64,000 nt of DNA from Edaphochlamys debaryana (Eukaryota; Chlorophyta; Chlorophyceae; Chlamydomonadales). The stretch covers positions 496,001-560,000 of the forward strand of contig JAEHOE010000051.1 in assembly GCA_016858145.1 (NCBI GenBank), written 5' to 3'. The position numbers were made by a program, and so were the translations under genes. This document shows, in pieces, positions 1 to 10,755 of this stretch. The first letter of the stretch is position 1. Each line of letters begins with the position of its first letter. The notes under the pieces were generated by a model. The model was not told the DNA's origin and did not search any database. It saw only the letters and a list, made by a program, of their open reading frames with translations.

Positions 1-1306
1 GACTGATGTTCGGCCTCGGTTTGGGAGCACCGTTTCTCACGACTGGTGTCTCCATCGCGCTACGCTGTTCAAAATGTGCTGCGCGGTTACGCGAGCGGCC
101 TAGCTCTGAAAAGTGTGTGTTACATGGTGGGAACCTTCGCGCCCCAGCGCTTCCGGGCTGCGCCTGTGGTCGCTTCAATAACAATGAGCATCAGAACTGC
201 GATCGCGACAGGTCGCAGTGGATCGGCAGAAGCGTGTCGGCCCCGCAGAGCACTTGACGACAGTCCTCGGTGTTTACAATGAAGGACCCCCCTGGGGTCA
301 CAGCGCTGAACGCTGGGGCCAAGCGACCCACCTCACGGGCTTGCCCCCTGCAAGCCAGAACGCAAGTCCCTGTCATAACTTGCACTGACCACACTCAGGT
401 CCCACCTTAGTCCTTGGCACGCAATGACCATGCTCAACGTGTATCGATGGCCCCTCCTCGGCCGCGCCTCCTACCAGTAACCGTTCACCGTTCATCATGT
501 GCTCACACTGTTGGCCGTACACCTCTCGATCCTGGCTCTCCCGACCCCACATTCACTCCCACTCTGCGGCTCCCTCCCGTTTGTTATGCGCCGCAGAGGA
601 CTATGTCCCCTTTCCGCAAGGTGCACATCCCATCAAACGCCACGTGTAGCTCACCCGGTCCCCGCCCCTGCCCTGCGGCTCCCTCCCGTTTGTTATGCGC
701 CGCCGGGCGAACCCCCCCCCCCCCTGCGGCTCCCTCCCGTTTGTTATGCGCCGCAGGGTGTGCCCCGCCTCCATCAAGGGGCGTCCGGGCCTGCATACTG
801 CACTACTGCACACACGACAGCACCCCCCGCGGTGCCCCCCCCCTGCCCCCCCCCCTGTTTGTGGGGTGGGGGTTGCCATAACAGCTGTGCTGTCCGCAGA
901 TAGGGAGCGCAGGGGCTGAGTTTCGATGGCTGACACCTTCTTCGCGTCTGCTACGGCGCTTCTCCCTTCACGTACAGGTCTGTATGGTGATGCTGGGCGG
1001 GGCTGGGACTCTAGCGAGCCGCCGGAGACGCTGCACGCCCGACCCGCACGCCCAAGTAACATGCTCCAGGTAACTTGTGTGTGGGACCGCTTTGGACGGC
1101 TTTGGACAACGTTGCAGTGCTCTGGCGAAAGCCCTGGTCGCCTGGTCACCGTGTCACAGCGGGTTGCACCTGGCCAGTGCCCGATTGTTCGGAAAGGAAC
1201 CTGGGTCTGCACTCTGCTGGCCTGTTTTTTCGCGTACCCTCGTCTGCCAGTTCCCCTTCCCTCTCATCCCTAAGGCCGATCTGGAGGGTCTCCCTCCCTC
1301 CCTCAG
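1..1306. other. Sparse left-end region without a recognisable gene
   Basis: I see no convincing gene here. The stretch holds three copies of a 32-base repeat (listed separately), poly-C runs near 711-725 and 836-857, and short open frames with no recognisable family. An open frame starting at 926 ends at a plausible donor (GTAACT) near 1070 but I cannot connect it to anything. A short copy of the start of the next exon lies at about 1272-1289. Confidence 0.4.
565..756. repeat. Three dispersed copies of a 32-base repeat
   Basis: A unit starting TGCGGCTCCCTCCCGTTTG and ending in ATGCGCCGC occurs at about 565-596, 674-705 and 725-756, nearly identical each time. The ends (GCGGC and GCCGC) are inverted, so each copy could form a short stem. 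The spacing is irregular (109 then 51 bases), so this is a local cluster and not a clean tandem array. Confidence 0.8.
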
Positions 1307-1604
1307 GCTGACCTGGAGGGCAGGCGTCGCGCCATCGGTGACCTGGAGGCAGCGGGGGCCAAGGTGCCGGGGGGAGACGCGGCCAAGGCCAAGAAGCTGG
1401 GGGGTATGTAGAGGGGAGTGGGCGCGGTGATACGCGATGTGATGGTGGAGGAGCGAAGAAGGCAGTGGGAAAGCCTGGGGAAAGAGTGAGAAGCGCTGGC
1501 TCGCCTATGCGAGGGCCGTTGTGGCAAGGCACAGGCACAGATGAGGTGGCGCAGACTGACAGACGGTGTGGGACTTGCTGCGGGTCACGGACCTGGACAC
1601 CCAG
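1307..1604 (+). CDS. Two orphan exons of an unidentified gene
   Basis: Two short stretches look like exons. The first, 1307-1403, follows a pyrimidine-rich acceptor and ends at a strong donor (GTATGT). It encodes a charged, probably helical segment with motifs GRRRAIGDLEAAGAK and AAKAKKLG. The second, 1563-1604, lies between ACAG and GTGGCA and reads TVWDLLRVTDLDTQ. The intron phases do not match directly (phase 1 out, phase 0 in), so an exon may be missing or one boundary is wrong. No start, stop or family could be assigned. This could be the remains of a gene or part of one I failed to resolve. The segment 1605-2033 holds nothing else clear, apart from an open frame leading into the next gene. 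Confidence 0.35.
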
Positions 1605-2033
1605 GTGGCAGGCGGAGGGTAGACTGTTGCGGTGGATACACATGGGATGTGGGGCTGATGGCTGCCACGGGCTAGAGGCCTAGCGCAGGGTGTGGGAGGC
1701 TGAGGCAGGGCACATTTCCTGGGGCAGGGGCTGGGGTCCCTTAATGTAACCACCGAGGACTGGGCAGGGGCGATCCCGATCCATGCTACTCGTGCCGAGA
1801 CCTTCGCGGCTCACTTTACGCAAAGCCAGTCACAGAGCTCACACAGCGTTGTACAATACATAGCCTTCGCGCTACCCCTCAGTAGGCCGTCTGGAGCGAA
1901 CCGGTCGACATGCCGCCACGCAGTAGCGCCCCGCGCCAACGTAGCCAGCAGTGCTGCCAACGCTTCTGGCACCAAAGTATCTATCAGCAACGTCATCAAC
2001 CCTCTGCGTCGCGCCCCGACTTGGGCGCAGCGC

Positions 2034-4995
2034 ATGCTCCAAAAGCGCGGGAAGGATGGATCGTTTCCTCCCAAGCTCGACGCCAGCGAGCTAGAGGACA
2101 TCCGCGATAAACTACGAGCAGCTGATACACATCTGGAGGGCTCTGAGGGCGTTGCATTCGCGGAGGGCCTGCTGGACCAAGAGCCCATCCTCGTGGCCAT
2201 GCTGCAGCTTATTATTGCAGCTGCGTCGCGCCAGCAGCTGTCCGAGGACCCCGTGCAGCTGGTGGAGGATGAGCTGAAGCTCGAGGTCGGCATGCAGTCG
2301 TGCCTCCTCGTGTACAACCTGCTCGGGGTGAACGTGGCGTCGCCCGCAGCGGTCGCGGCGCAGCGGCGGCTCGCGGAGGCGCTGCTCGCGACCAAGCCGC
2401 TGCACGCATCCGCCGGGCAGCTGGCCGCGATCGCCGCTCGCGTTCAGGACGGCGCGGCGGCCCCCTCGCTTGCCTTCGGAAACGCAGCCACAACGGCGCT
2501 GTTGTTTGGGCTCGTCATTGCGAGCTCCCTCCCGGAAGGCGCCCTGCAGCAGCTGCGGCTTGAAACCTTCCCGGCCCTGGCGGAGGCGCACCTCCTCGAG
2601 CACGCGGCGAGGCTGCTGCTGCTGATGTGGGGGGCCTACCCCGAGGACGCGATGCGCGTGCGTCTGGTGCATTCCGGCTGGCTCCTCCAGTACATGTACG
2701 AATGCGACCTGGACGAAGTGGCTGAGTCCAAGCCGGCCCCTGCGCCCGGCACGAGGTCATGGCGTTGGGCCTGGCGGCCCTGAGCGACCTGGAGGGCGGG
2801 GCGGAGGGCGGGGCGGAGGGCGGGGCGGAGGGCGGGGTGGCGGGCGGCGGCGGCGGCGACGGCGGCAGCGACGATGGCGAGGCGCCGTGCACCTGCCGGC
2901 AGCTGGGTCCGCCGCTGAATAAAGCGAAGGGCCGCAGGAAGGCACTGATGGCGCTGGTTCTTGCGCTGGACTCGTCAATGCCCGAGCCACGGCCGCGCCC
3001 CGTCACGGCGGTCCGGCTGCTGCTTCGCGTGGGGCTCGCGGCGGCAGCGTGCGCCGCGCAGGCAGTGGCGGGAGGCGAGCCTGGCGACCTGAAGGGCCGG
3101 GGCGAAGGCGATTGCGCTGTAGTCGGCTGGGCCGCCCTCAACCAGCTGTCGGACTACCTCCTGCAGCCCTGGCCCCAGCGCGAGCGGTGGCTGGGGCTCT
3201 GCGCCGACGCCTGGCGCCTGGTGGCTCGTCTGCCCCCCCACGGGATGATGGTATACAACATCGAGCCCCTCCTGGAACTGACCGTTCGCGACCTGCGGAC
3301 TGTTCCAGGTACGCGTTGTCAGGTGCTATGAAGGGGTTTGTTGTGCTGGTTGTTGGGCCGCAATGCCACTTGCTTCTCTTTCTGCCACCAAAGTGTCCCA
3401 GCTCACCACATGCCGCATGTCACTACCACCCCGCCTCTCCGTGCAACCCAGATGACGGGCGCTCACCCTCCGAGGCTGCAGCCCTCCTCACGCCGGCGCT
3501 GGAGGACGAGGCCCCGAGCGTTTATGCGGGTAAGCTGATGCTAGCTGTGGACGGAGGCATACCCCAACTGCAAGCACGGCAGAATAGCCAGCTGTCGCGA
3601 GTTTGCATGTTCCCGGCCTGGTCCTAGACTTCACGTGCACAAGCGGCTTGCCCTCTGAGCAATGCCACCCACTCGTGTGCACCACCCACAGATGACTGGC
3701 GTCTACCCGCCGAGGCGCCTGGCCCCCTGGCGGCGGCGCTGGCGGGCGGGGCACTGACCATCCTGGAGCGACTCCTGCGGCGGAGCGGCGAGGCGGCGGC
3801 GGTGCTGAGCGTGCCCTTTGCGCAGGCTGCCCTGCCGCTCCTGGCGTACGGCGAGCCGCTGCAGGTGGCAGCCCTCCTCGCCACCGCCACCAAGCTGCTG
3901 CGGGGGACGGAGGCGCGGGCACTGCTGGTGGATGGAGTGCTGCCGGCGGGGAGCAGGGCGGGGCTGGAGGTAGTCACCGGCCTCCTGTGCTCTGTGGGGC
4001 GCAGCTGCACTCCCGACCAGCCCTCCCCGCCCGTCCTACGCCGCCTGTCCCTGCTTCTGTCCCTCGCTCTCCCCGAGTGGCTTCCCATGCTGTCCCGCCT
4101 GGTCCGGGAGGCTGTGGTTGTGGATGAGGAGGCGTGGCGGCGGGCGCAGGAGCAACAGCCGGGGCCGCCGCAGCAGCAGCCGGGCTCGGGCGAGGCAGCA
4201 GCAACCGACACGGGCTCCGACCTCCTCGCCACCACCATGGGAGAACTCCTCCGCTTCTGCTCAACGGCTGCCGTGGCCTTTCTTCCGCCGGCCGCCCCGG
4301 CTGAACGGGGCCCCAGCTTAGCCGCAGCGGCAGGGGGCGGCGGCGGCAGTTTTGCCTGGCCACCGCCTGGGCTGGCGGAGGCTGAGGTGGTGGGGGCGGC
4401 GCTGGCGCTCATGCAACGCGGTCCGCCCCGCACCCCCTCGCTGCCCGTGCTAGCGGGTCTGGCGGCCCTTCGGGTGGCCGACTGCCGCCCGGAAGGGGTG
4501 CGGGCGCTCTGCGCTCCCGGTTCCGCACACGCGTGGCAGCCCGCGGCGCTCCGTTCGGTGGCAGCGCTCCTTCCCAGCGGGTGGGAGGGTTGCGCGGCGC
4601 TAGCGGAGCCGCTACGGGCTCTGGCGGCGCAGGTGGAGGCGTGGTCTGCAGGCGAGGAGGGCAGCCGCGGGGTTGCTCGGGCGTGGGAGGCAATGGTGCG
4701 CTCGGCGCACGCCGGCACCCTTGCTTTCGACGTTGTGGGGATGATGATGCCTCCCGCCGAGGCCCGCCGCCGCCTGGGCCTGCCAGCCTTCTGCTCCAAC
4801 CCCGCCTGCGTCAACCTGGCGGGTGACAGCGAGGCGGGGCTCACGCTGCAGCAGTGCGGGCGCTGCGGGCGGGCGTCCTACTGCTGCCGCGAGTGCCAGA
4901 CGGCGCACTGGCGGTCGGGGCACAAGGGGGAGTGCAGCGGTGGCGGCAGCGGCGGTGGCAGCGGCGGCAGCGGCGCCAGTGGCCTGGCAGGCTAA
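2034..4995 (+). CDS. MYND-type zinc finger protein 1 (frame broken once)
   Basis: Three exons: 2034-3308, 3452-3529 and 3692-4995, all joined in phase 1. About 885 residues if one base is restored. The first 800 residues are Leu/Ala-rich helices without a domain I recognise. The C-terminus is a MYND finger: CSNPAC, then QCGRC, YCCREC, and the HW...GH...C end, so all zinc ligands are present. It is followed by a Gly/Ser tail. MYND fingers usually bind proline-containing peptides in partner proteins; the role here is unknown. Near 2740-2757 the frame jumps from one ending at 2783 to one open from at least 2759, with no credible intron between them, which fits one missing base. The start at 2034 is the first ATG in frame, but the frame stays open about 290 bases upstream, so an upstream exon is possible. 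Residues about 254-269 are a GGAE repeat from a 12-base minisatellite. Exons 2 and 3 begin with similar sequence. Paralogues lie at 33.4-37.5 and 43.2-46.7 kb. Confidence 0.8.
2792..2839 (+). repeat. 12-base coding minisatellite, four copies
   Basis: Four head-to-tail copies of GAGGGCGGGGCG, the last with one change, encode a Glu-Gly-Gly-Ala repeat inside MYND protein 1. The array sits about 45 bases after the frame break, so slippage in this GC-rich tract could be linked to it. Confidence 0.8.
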
Positions 4996-6683
4996 GCGAG
5001 CCCTGCGGGGCTGCTCTGGTGGTTGTGTGCATGGGGGGGAAACACGCATGGGTGACGCGGCTGAGCTCTATCTGGGGCTGCTCTGTGGGCGGAGGAGCAC
5101 GGGTGCAGACCCGATGATAGCTGGGTGGCAGTGGCATCTAGCATCTGCGGTTACATGATGGGTGGGAAGAGGGCGCAGAGAGCCCGCACGAGGCCGCGGC
5201 CGTGGCCTTCCGGGCCCCGGGACTTTGCATGTGACTTGCATGGGAGGCCCGGGCTATGATGCCTAAACACCGGTGGCGTGACTGTGCAACTTGTCCTCCT
5301 GTGGCATGCGTACGGCCTTGCACGGGAGAGTGTTCCTTTCCTATCTTTCGTCATCAGCCGAACCAACCGGCCTAGCGCGGCAGTAAGGGGTTGCGAGGGT
5401 ACCCTAAGCGAGGGTCCCCTAAGCTTGGGTCTAAATGAGCCGTGCCCGGTGAGGCGTGTGGACGCGTGTGGGGTCCCGGACTTGAGTCGTTGTGTGTGCA
5501 TGCGTCACGACGCCTCAGTCACAACCGTGTCACAAGCGTGCAGAACATGGCCCGGACCAGGTAACCTCTGGACATGCATGTGTGCGCTTACTAAGCGGGC
5601 TTGCGGGCTTGCAGGCATCAGTAGCGTGTCCCTGGGATGGTCCCAGGGCCTGGATGGATCAAGCGTGCTGCCCTCAAGTCTTGACACCTCAGGCGATGGC
5701 GGGAGGCTGTCAGATGTTGCAAAGGTCGGTGCTGTACATACAAAGGGGGCTGGCGGGAGGGGCCTGGTTACCAGGGTTGCGAGACGAGTGTGTTGCTTCA
5801 GCAGGGGGGCGGCGGTGAGGCGCTAGGCCTAGAGTGGTAGGTGGACGGGGTCGGGGAGGGTCCAAGGCTGGTGAGGGGTGCCGTGTAAAGCACCTGAGTT
5901 GCATTGGACTGCGGGGGCTGTGGCGTCCTTTGGGGCTGCAGGGCGGTCGGCACAAGCCGACCCAGATCGCCCAAGGGCCGGGGCGAGGGCGAGTCAGGCG
6001 GTCTGCCCCCAAGAGCAGATGCCTCCATGCAGCAACCCGGTGCCCCGACCCAGATCGCCATATGGTCCGGAGCCTAACGCAACATGGGTGTCACGGACGG
6101 AAGCCCAGACTCTCCGCGGTGCTTGGTGCGTCCCGATGACCCCCTGGATGCCCCCACCACCTTCAGCCTGCTGGTCGCCCTGGCTTCACGAAAGCCCTCC
6201 CCCACACCACCCACAGTCCCGCACGCTGATGCTGCTCGAGCGCTCTGGGCCCCACCGCCCCTGATATGGGGGGTACACCGAGCACGTCACATGACACGGC
6301 TTGGCAGGTCTTGAGCGGGTAATGCCTGGAAATCTCGGGAACGTCTGTCTGCACGGGTCTGCAAGTGGGTTAGGGAGTTGACCTGAGCAAAGTCAGCACC
6401 TCTGGGGCCTGGGAGGCAGCGTAGCGCCCCAACCCCGATGGCCGGGACGAGGGAGGGCGCCAGAGGGCGGAAGGGCGTGCTGGCGGGGAAGGGTCGTGGG
6501 CACGACGTCGGGCAAGTCCGGGTCCGCAAGTCCGCTCGCAGTCCACGCCACACACACAAGCTGTCGTTGGTTATCTGCAACATACCTTTGAACTGCTCTC
6601 GCGCGAAGTAGCGAGCGTGCTTGCAAGCATTAGCTGTTGCGTGGACTCACCGCGCTTAGAACAACACGCAGAGCTCAGAAGCT
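4996..6683. other. Intergenic region
   Basis: No gene supported. It should hold the 3' UTR of the MYND gene; the nearest TGTAA is near 5884, about 890 bases past the stop, so the end of that transcript is unclear. The part close to 6683 is probably the promoter of the next gene, but no TATA box is evident. Confidence 0.4.
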
Positions 6684-8641
6684 ATGGCCAACGCCCTTAA
6701 CAGCTTCTTTGTGAACAAGCAAGCTGGCGTAGACCGGTCCGCGTTGTGGCGCGATCTTCCCCGAGACGGCATGCTTGCCGCCCTCCCACCAAACGCCGTG
6801 ACTTGCTTGCGGCTGGTGGACAAGTCATCAGCGGCTGTGATACCCGCTGGCACCATTGAGGTTAAGCAGGGCGTGCCGGGCTGGGCGGTCGTCGAGCATT
6901 TGACCAGGAGGCGTCACGAGCTGACGCCGACCAAGCGGCGGCAGCTGCTTGGCGCTGTCGCTGCCTTCGGCGATGTCGCTTGGCTGGAGCGCGCGGCGGA
7001 GGCGGCCGACTGCACCTTCACAGAGGAGGCCGTTGCTGCCTCAGCTGGGGCCGGCAAGCTGGCCTGCTGCCAGCGCCTGCTGGCGCTGGGCTGCCCGCTC
7101 GGGGACAAGTCCCTCACCGCCGCAGCCTCAGCTGGGCAGGGGGAGGCGTGCGAGTGGCTCCTGGCCAACGGAGCGGAGCTCAGCCCCAAGGCCCCCTGCG
7201 CTGTGGCGCGGCGCGGCCACGCTGAGCTCGCTCGCTCGCTGTGGGAGCGCGTCACAGCAGCTCAGCCGGCACAACCCTGGGAGGCATCCGACTTCCTGTC
7301 TGCGATGGCCCACGGCTGTGACCTCGCCAAGCTCCAGGAGATGTGGCAACCCTTAAGCAAAATCGTGTTCGATGTAGCCCACAGCTCGAGGTTGAACAAC
7401 CTGCGGCGCGTCTGCGCCGCAGCTGCTGGCAGCCCCACGACGGACTGGCGGATGAAGCTCAGCTGGTTGGTAGCAATGATCACCAGGCGGGAACGTCAAC
7501 ACGCTGCAGAGGAGGGGACGGCGCAGGCCTCGTTACGGGCAGACGTGACGATAGCCGCATGCAAGTTTGCGGCGTGCGAGGCCGCGGCCCGGTGCCCGGG
7601 CGCCGAGGCGGTGGACCGGCTGACCTGGCTTCATACGTCTTGCGACCACCTCCGCTACCCAGTCCGGGCTTCCGCCGTCATGGCGGCTGCAGCGGGTCCC
7701 GGCAACCTGCCGGCGGTGACGTGGCTGCACGGCCAGGACGCCGAGCTGCCGGATGAGGCCCTCACCGTCCGCCCGCCGCCGGGTGTGGCCCTGGCGGATG
7801 TGGTCCCTGCCCTGGAGGCCGCGGGCTGCCGTATCAGCAGCAACGGCACGGCTCTTGACTCCATCGCTCGCGGCGATACGGAGGGGCTGATGTGGCTTCT
7901 CAAGCGGTACGGTGCCGGAGGACACCTCTCCACGCTCACCGAATTCTTGCAGACCGTGGCGCTAGAGGGCCGCGTGGACATGCTCGAGGTGCTGCGGGCA
8001 CACGCTGCCCGCGAGCCCGGGGCTCAGCTGTGGCCCACGGAGCCCTGCCACTGGGCTGCGCTCTGGCACGAGGCGGTCGCCGGCGGCTGCGAGGCGGTCC
8101 TGCAGTGGGTCAAGGACAACGGCGGCACCCAGCAGGTGAGCCAGAGGGCACCCTCCATGTGCAGTGTCAGCTGCACAGCACCCCACTGCCACAGCACTGC
8201 TACTCACGGCTGGTTGTGACGGCTGGTGGCTTTCAGTGCTCTTTGTTGCTCTTGTTATGGCTCCCGCCCTCTACGCAGCCTCCGGACGCAAACCTGCTGT
8301 ACATGACGGCTGCGCGCAACGGCGACCACTCCACCCTGCGCGCCCTCGCACGGCTGCGGGTGCGCATGCCCGAGCCCCTGGACCCGCGTGACGCGCGGGA
8401 GCTGGTGGAGCAGGCCTCCCAGCCCCGCGGCCCCTACCGCCCCGCCTCCGCCTCCCCGCTGGAGCTGCTGATGGAGCTGGACACGGGCCTGACCTGGGAG
8501 GGGCTGGAGGAGATCCTGGCATTGCCTTGGGGCACGGCTTCCCTGCTTGCGAGGGTCCGCGAGCTGCGGGCGCGGTGGCAGAAAGAGCAGGCGGAGGGCG
8601 GTGCAGAAGTGGAGGGGCAATCGGGCGCGGTGCAAGGATAG
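6684..8641 (+). CDS. F-box-like protein with ankyrin-like repeats (paralogue 1)
   Basis: Two exons, 6684-8135 and 8279-8641, joined in phase 0; 604 residues. Residues about 20-60 (LWRDLPRDGMLAALPP, then CLRLVDKSSAAVIPAG) resemble an F-box, the SKP1-binding helix trio of SCF ubiquitin ligases. The rest is a run of degenerate ankyrin-like helical pairs, seen in AASAGAGKLACCQRLLALG, AASAGQGEACEWLLANG and MTAARNGDHSTLRALARLR. Such repeats usually bind the substrate. By analogy this is a substrate adaptor, but the F-box is weak and SKP1 binding is inferred. The last 35 residues are charged and probably tail-like. The start at 6684 is the first ATG in frame and is close to where the truncated copy at 10097 begins. 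Related genes lie at 26.6 and 30.6 kb. Confidence 0.8.
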
Positions 8642-10096
8642 GAAGCGGGCGGAGCCTAGCGGGGCGGCAGGGACTTATGGAAGGTGTGCGAGCGGCAAGC
8701 CAGTCAGGGCCCCAGGCGGACTGGCACCGGGGCGCAGCATAGCAGGAGCATAGCGGCCTTGGACTAGGCGGGTGCGCGGCATGTCGTGGGGGCATGCATG
8801 TGCAGCTTGGCGATGGAATGGCATCGTTGGCATTAGGTCAGCAGGTCCATGGCATTCGTGAGGCGGGAGTCGCGGGGTATCACAGGGTGTATCAGGTTCG
8901 GCACGCATAGGCTTGTGCTGTTTGGTGCTTCTCAAGGCACTGGAGGGTGAGATCGAGCCCTGGCAGTGGATGTGGGACGTGTAGACCGGCGAGTAGTGGC
9001 ACGGCATGTGCGGCTTGGCGAAGGGACGGAGCAGAGAAGGGCTCCCCCCTAAAATGCCACAGTCTAAGGTTCCACGAACGTAGACGGGACAGGACGCAGC
9101 AGGTGCCATGTAGCGCTGAACTTCCGGGGCCGGGGGCCTTGGTGGTTGGGGTACGAAAGTACCCTGGCCATGGATGACTTACGAGCGCAGTAAGGACAAC
9201 ATGAAGGTCCGCTCCTTTCCTGGCCTGCCTAAGAATCGGCAACACCTGCCGTCTTGCAAACTGCAATGCGCTCCATCCCCTCATCGGGGCCAGCAGTTGC
9301 AGATGCAAGCCCCGCAGCTGGTGGAGGCTGCGGGTACGAAGGCGCGGTAGGAAGACACCAAGGCCATTAACCAGAGGGGGGGAGCGGCGGGGCAAGGGGC
9401 AGGCTACCAGGGGGGCGGGCTGCAGGAACAGTCGGGCCTCAGTCCCTGACATCCGCCGACCCAAATGGCACCCGATCCCGCACACCGCACTCCTCCAGTC
9501 CACCCACTCTCAACTCAACCCTCCGCCCCCTCCTCCCCCCAGGAGCTGTCTTTGCTTCACGGCGACCAGCTGCAGGGTCTCGCGCGGGCAGGGGTTAGGG
9601 GCGTGCAAGTAAAGCAGGGGATGCAGGGCGGGGCCGGCCGGGCCCGCATCGGGCGCAACTCGGGAGCTGCGTTGCGGACTTCACGCGAGGCTGCGCTTGT
9701 GCGTGAGGGCGTGGTTAGGGGCGTGAGGACTTGGGCCGCGGGGACGGGGGACCTTGAGAGGAGGGATGGAGTCCCCCTGACTCTGGGTCAACGTGATACG
9801 TCGGCGCTCGAGGGGGCCGAGGGCCAGCGGTGTGAGGCGGATCGGGGGTATTGGCTCTGCGGCTGAGTATGCGTGTTTGCGCTAAATGGCTGGCGGGGAG
9901 TCGCTGGCTGGTGACGGGTGCGTGTGCAGGTGCTGCGGGTGCTGGCACGCGGGAAGGGCGGAACCGGCGATGCCCAGCCAAACAGCTTCACAGCTCAGCT
10001 AACGCCCTGCACGAACATCCGCGCTCATTTGGCTCGAGCCCTGCACACGTCTCACATTTTCGCCTTTTACCTTGTCTTGACTGCACTGGGCACACG
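8642..10096. other. Intergenic region with possible exon debris
   Basis: No complete gene seen. A stretch after an acceptor-like CCCCCAG near 9541 reads ELSLLHGDQLQGLARAGVRG and ends near a GTAAAG, which could be an isolated exon or chance. Short imperfect direct repeats (GTGCAGCTTGGCGATGG near 8801 and GTGCGGCTTGGCGAAGG near 9007) are present. The last 100 bases precede the truncated ankyrin-type copy. Confidence 0.35.
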
Positions 10097-10429
10097 ATGC
10101 AAGCTACGGCTACTGTCGTCGACCCGTCTACGGTGTGGCGCGATCTTTCTTTGCGACACATCCTCGCTGCCCTCCCGCCGGGCAATGTGGCTTGCTTGCG
10201 GCTGGTGGACAAGTCATCGGCGGCTCTGATACCAGCTGGCACCATTGAGGTCAAGGAGGGAGTGCCGGGTTGGGCGGTTGTCGAGCATCTCAACAGGAGG
10301 CGTCGCGAGCTCACGCAATATCGCGCCCCTCAGCGCCCCTCAGCGCCGCGCCATCCCCGCAGCCACAAGCCGCCCCTTCGTGCCTCGTCAGTAGGCTTGC
10401 ACGAAAAACATTTCCAACGAAGGCTCTAG
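10097..10429 (+). pseudogene. Truncated copy of the F-box-like/ankyrin-like gene
   Basis: Residues 1-73 match the N-terminus of the gene at 6684 closely: CLRLVDKSSAALIPAGTIEV and EGVPGWAVVEHLNRRRRELT against CLRLVDKSSAAVIPAGTIEV and QGVPGWAVVEHLTRRRHELT. The match stops abruptly near 10318. The frame then runs into unrelated low-complexity sequence (CGCCCCTCAG repeated) and stops at 10429. None of the ankyrin-like part follows before the convergent gene that ends at 10756. The F-box-like segment itself is intact, so a short protein could be made, but the most likely reading is a partial duplication. The coding match is stronger than between the full paralogues, so the duplication is fairly recent. 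Confidence 0.75.
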
Positions 10430-10598
10430 GAAGGATCCAGATCGTGCCTTCTGTCCTGGACTTCCGCACCTTAATCCACTGGGAGTACGACAGCTCGATT
10501 GGTGTTGGTCCGGTGTCCTCCCGTGCACAGAGGCCCACCGTATCGTCGGTGCGGCCGCTAGCACCCCGTTGTGGAACCGCCTGTCTGAACGCACGGGT

Positions 10599-10603
10599 TA
10601 CAG
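10599..10603 (-). other. Candidate TGTAA polyadenylation signal
   Basis: TTACA on the plus strand reads TGTAA on the minus strand, the usual green-algal poly(A) signal. It lies about 150 bases beyond the stop codon at 10756 of the large minus-strand gene, a sensible 3' UTR length. Confidence 0.5.
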
Positions 10604-10755
10604 CCACAACACACGTCCCATCGTCACGAGTTGGCAACCTCGCCGCCCTCCACCTCCGCGCCCCCCTCGTCCCATGCATCGCCCGTGGGATCGCTTCCTC
10701 TGCCCAAATCCCCCTCCCCCCTACCCCACCGCTCCTGCCCCCGACCCTGCTGTCT

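Noticed and set aside
3624..4844. 406-codon open frame on the minus strand
   Set aside because: It lies opposite the long third exon of MYND protein 1; high GC makes antisense frames stay open. Composition is Arg/Ser/Pro-rich with no motif, whereas the plus strand has a full MYND finger.
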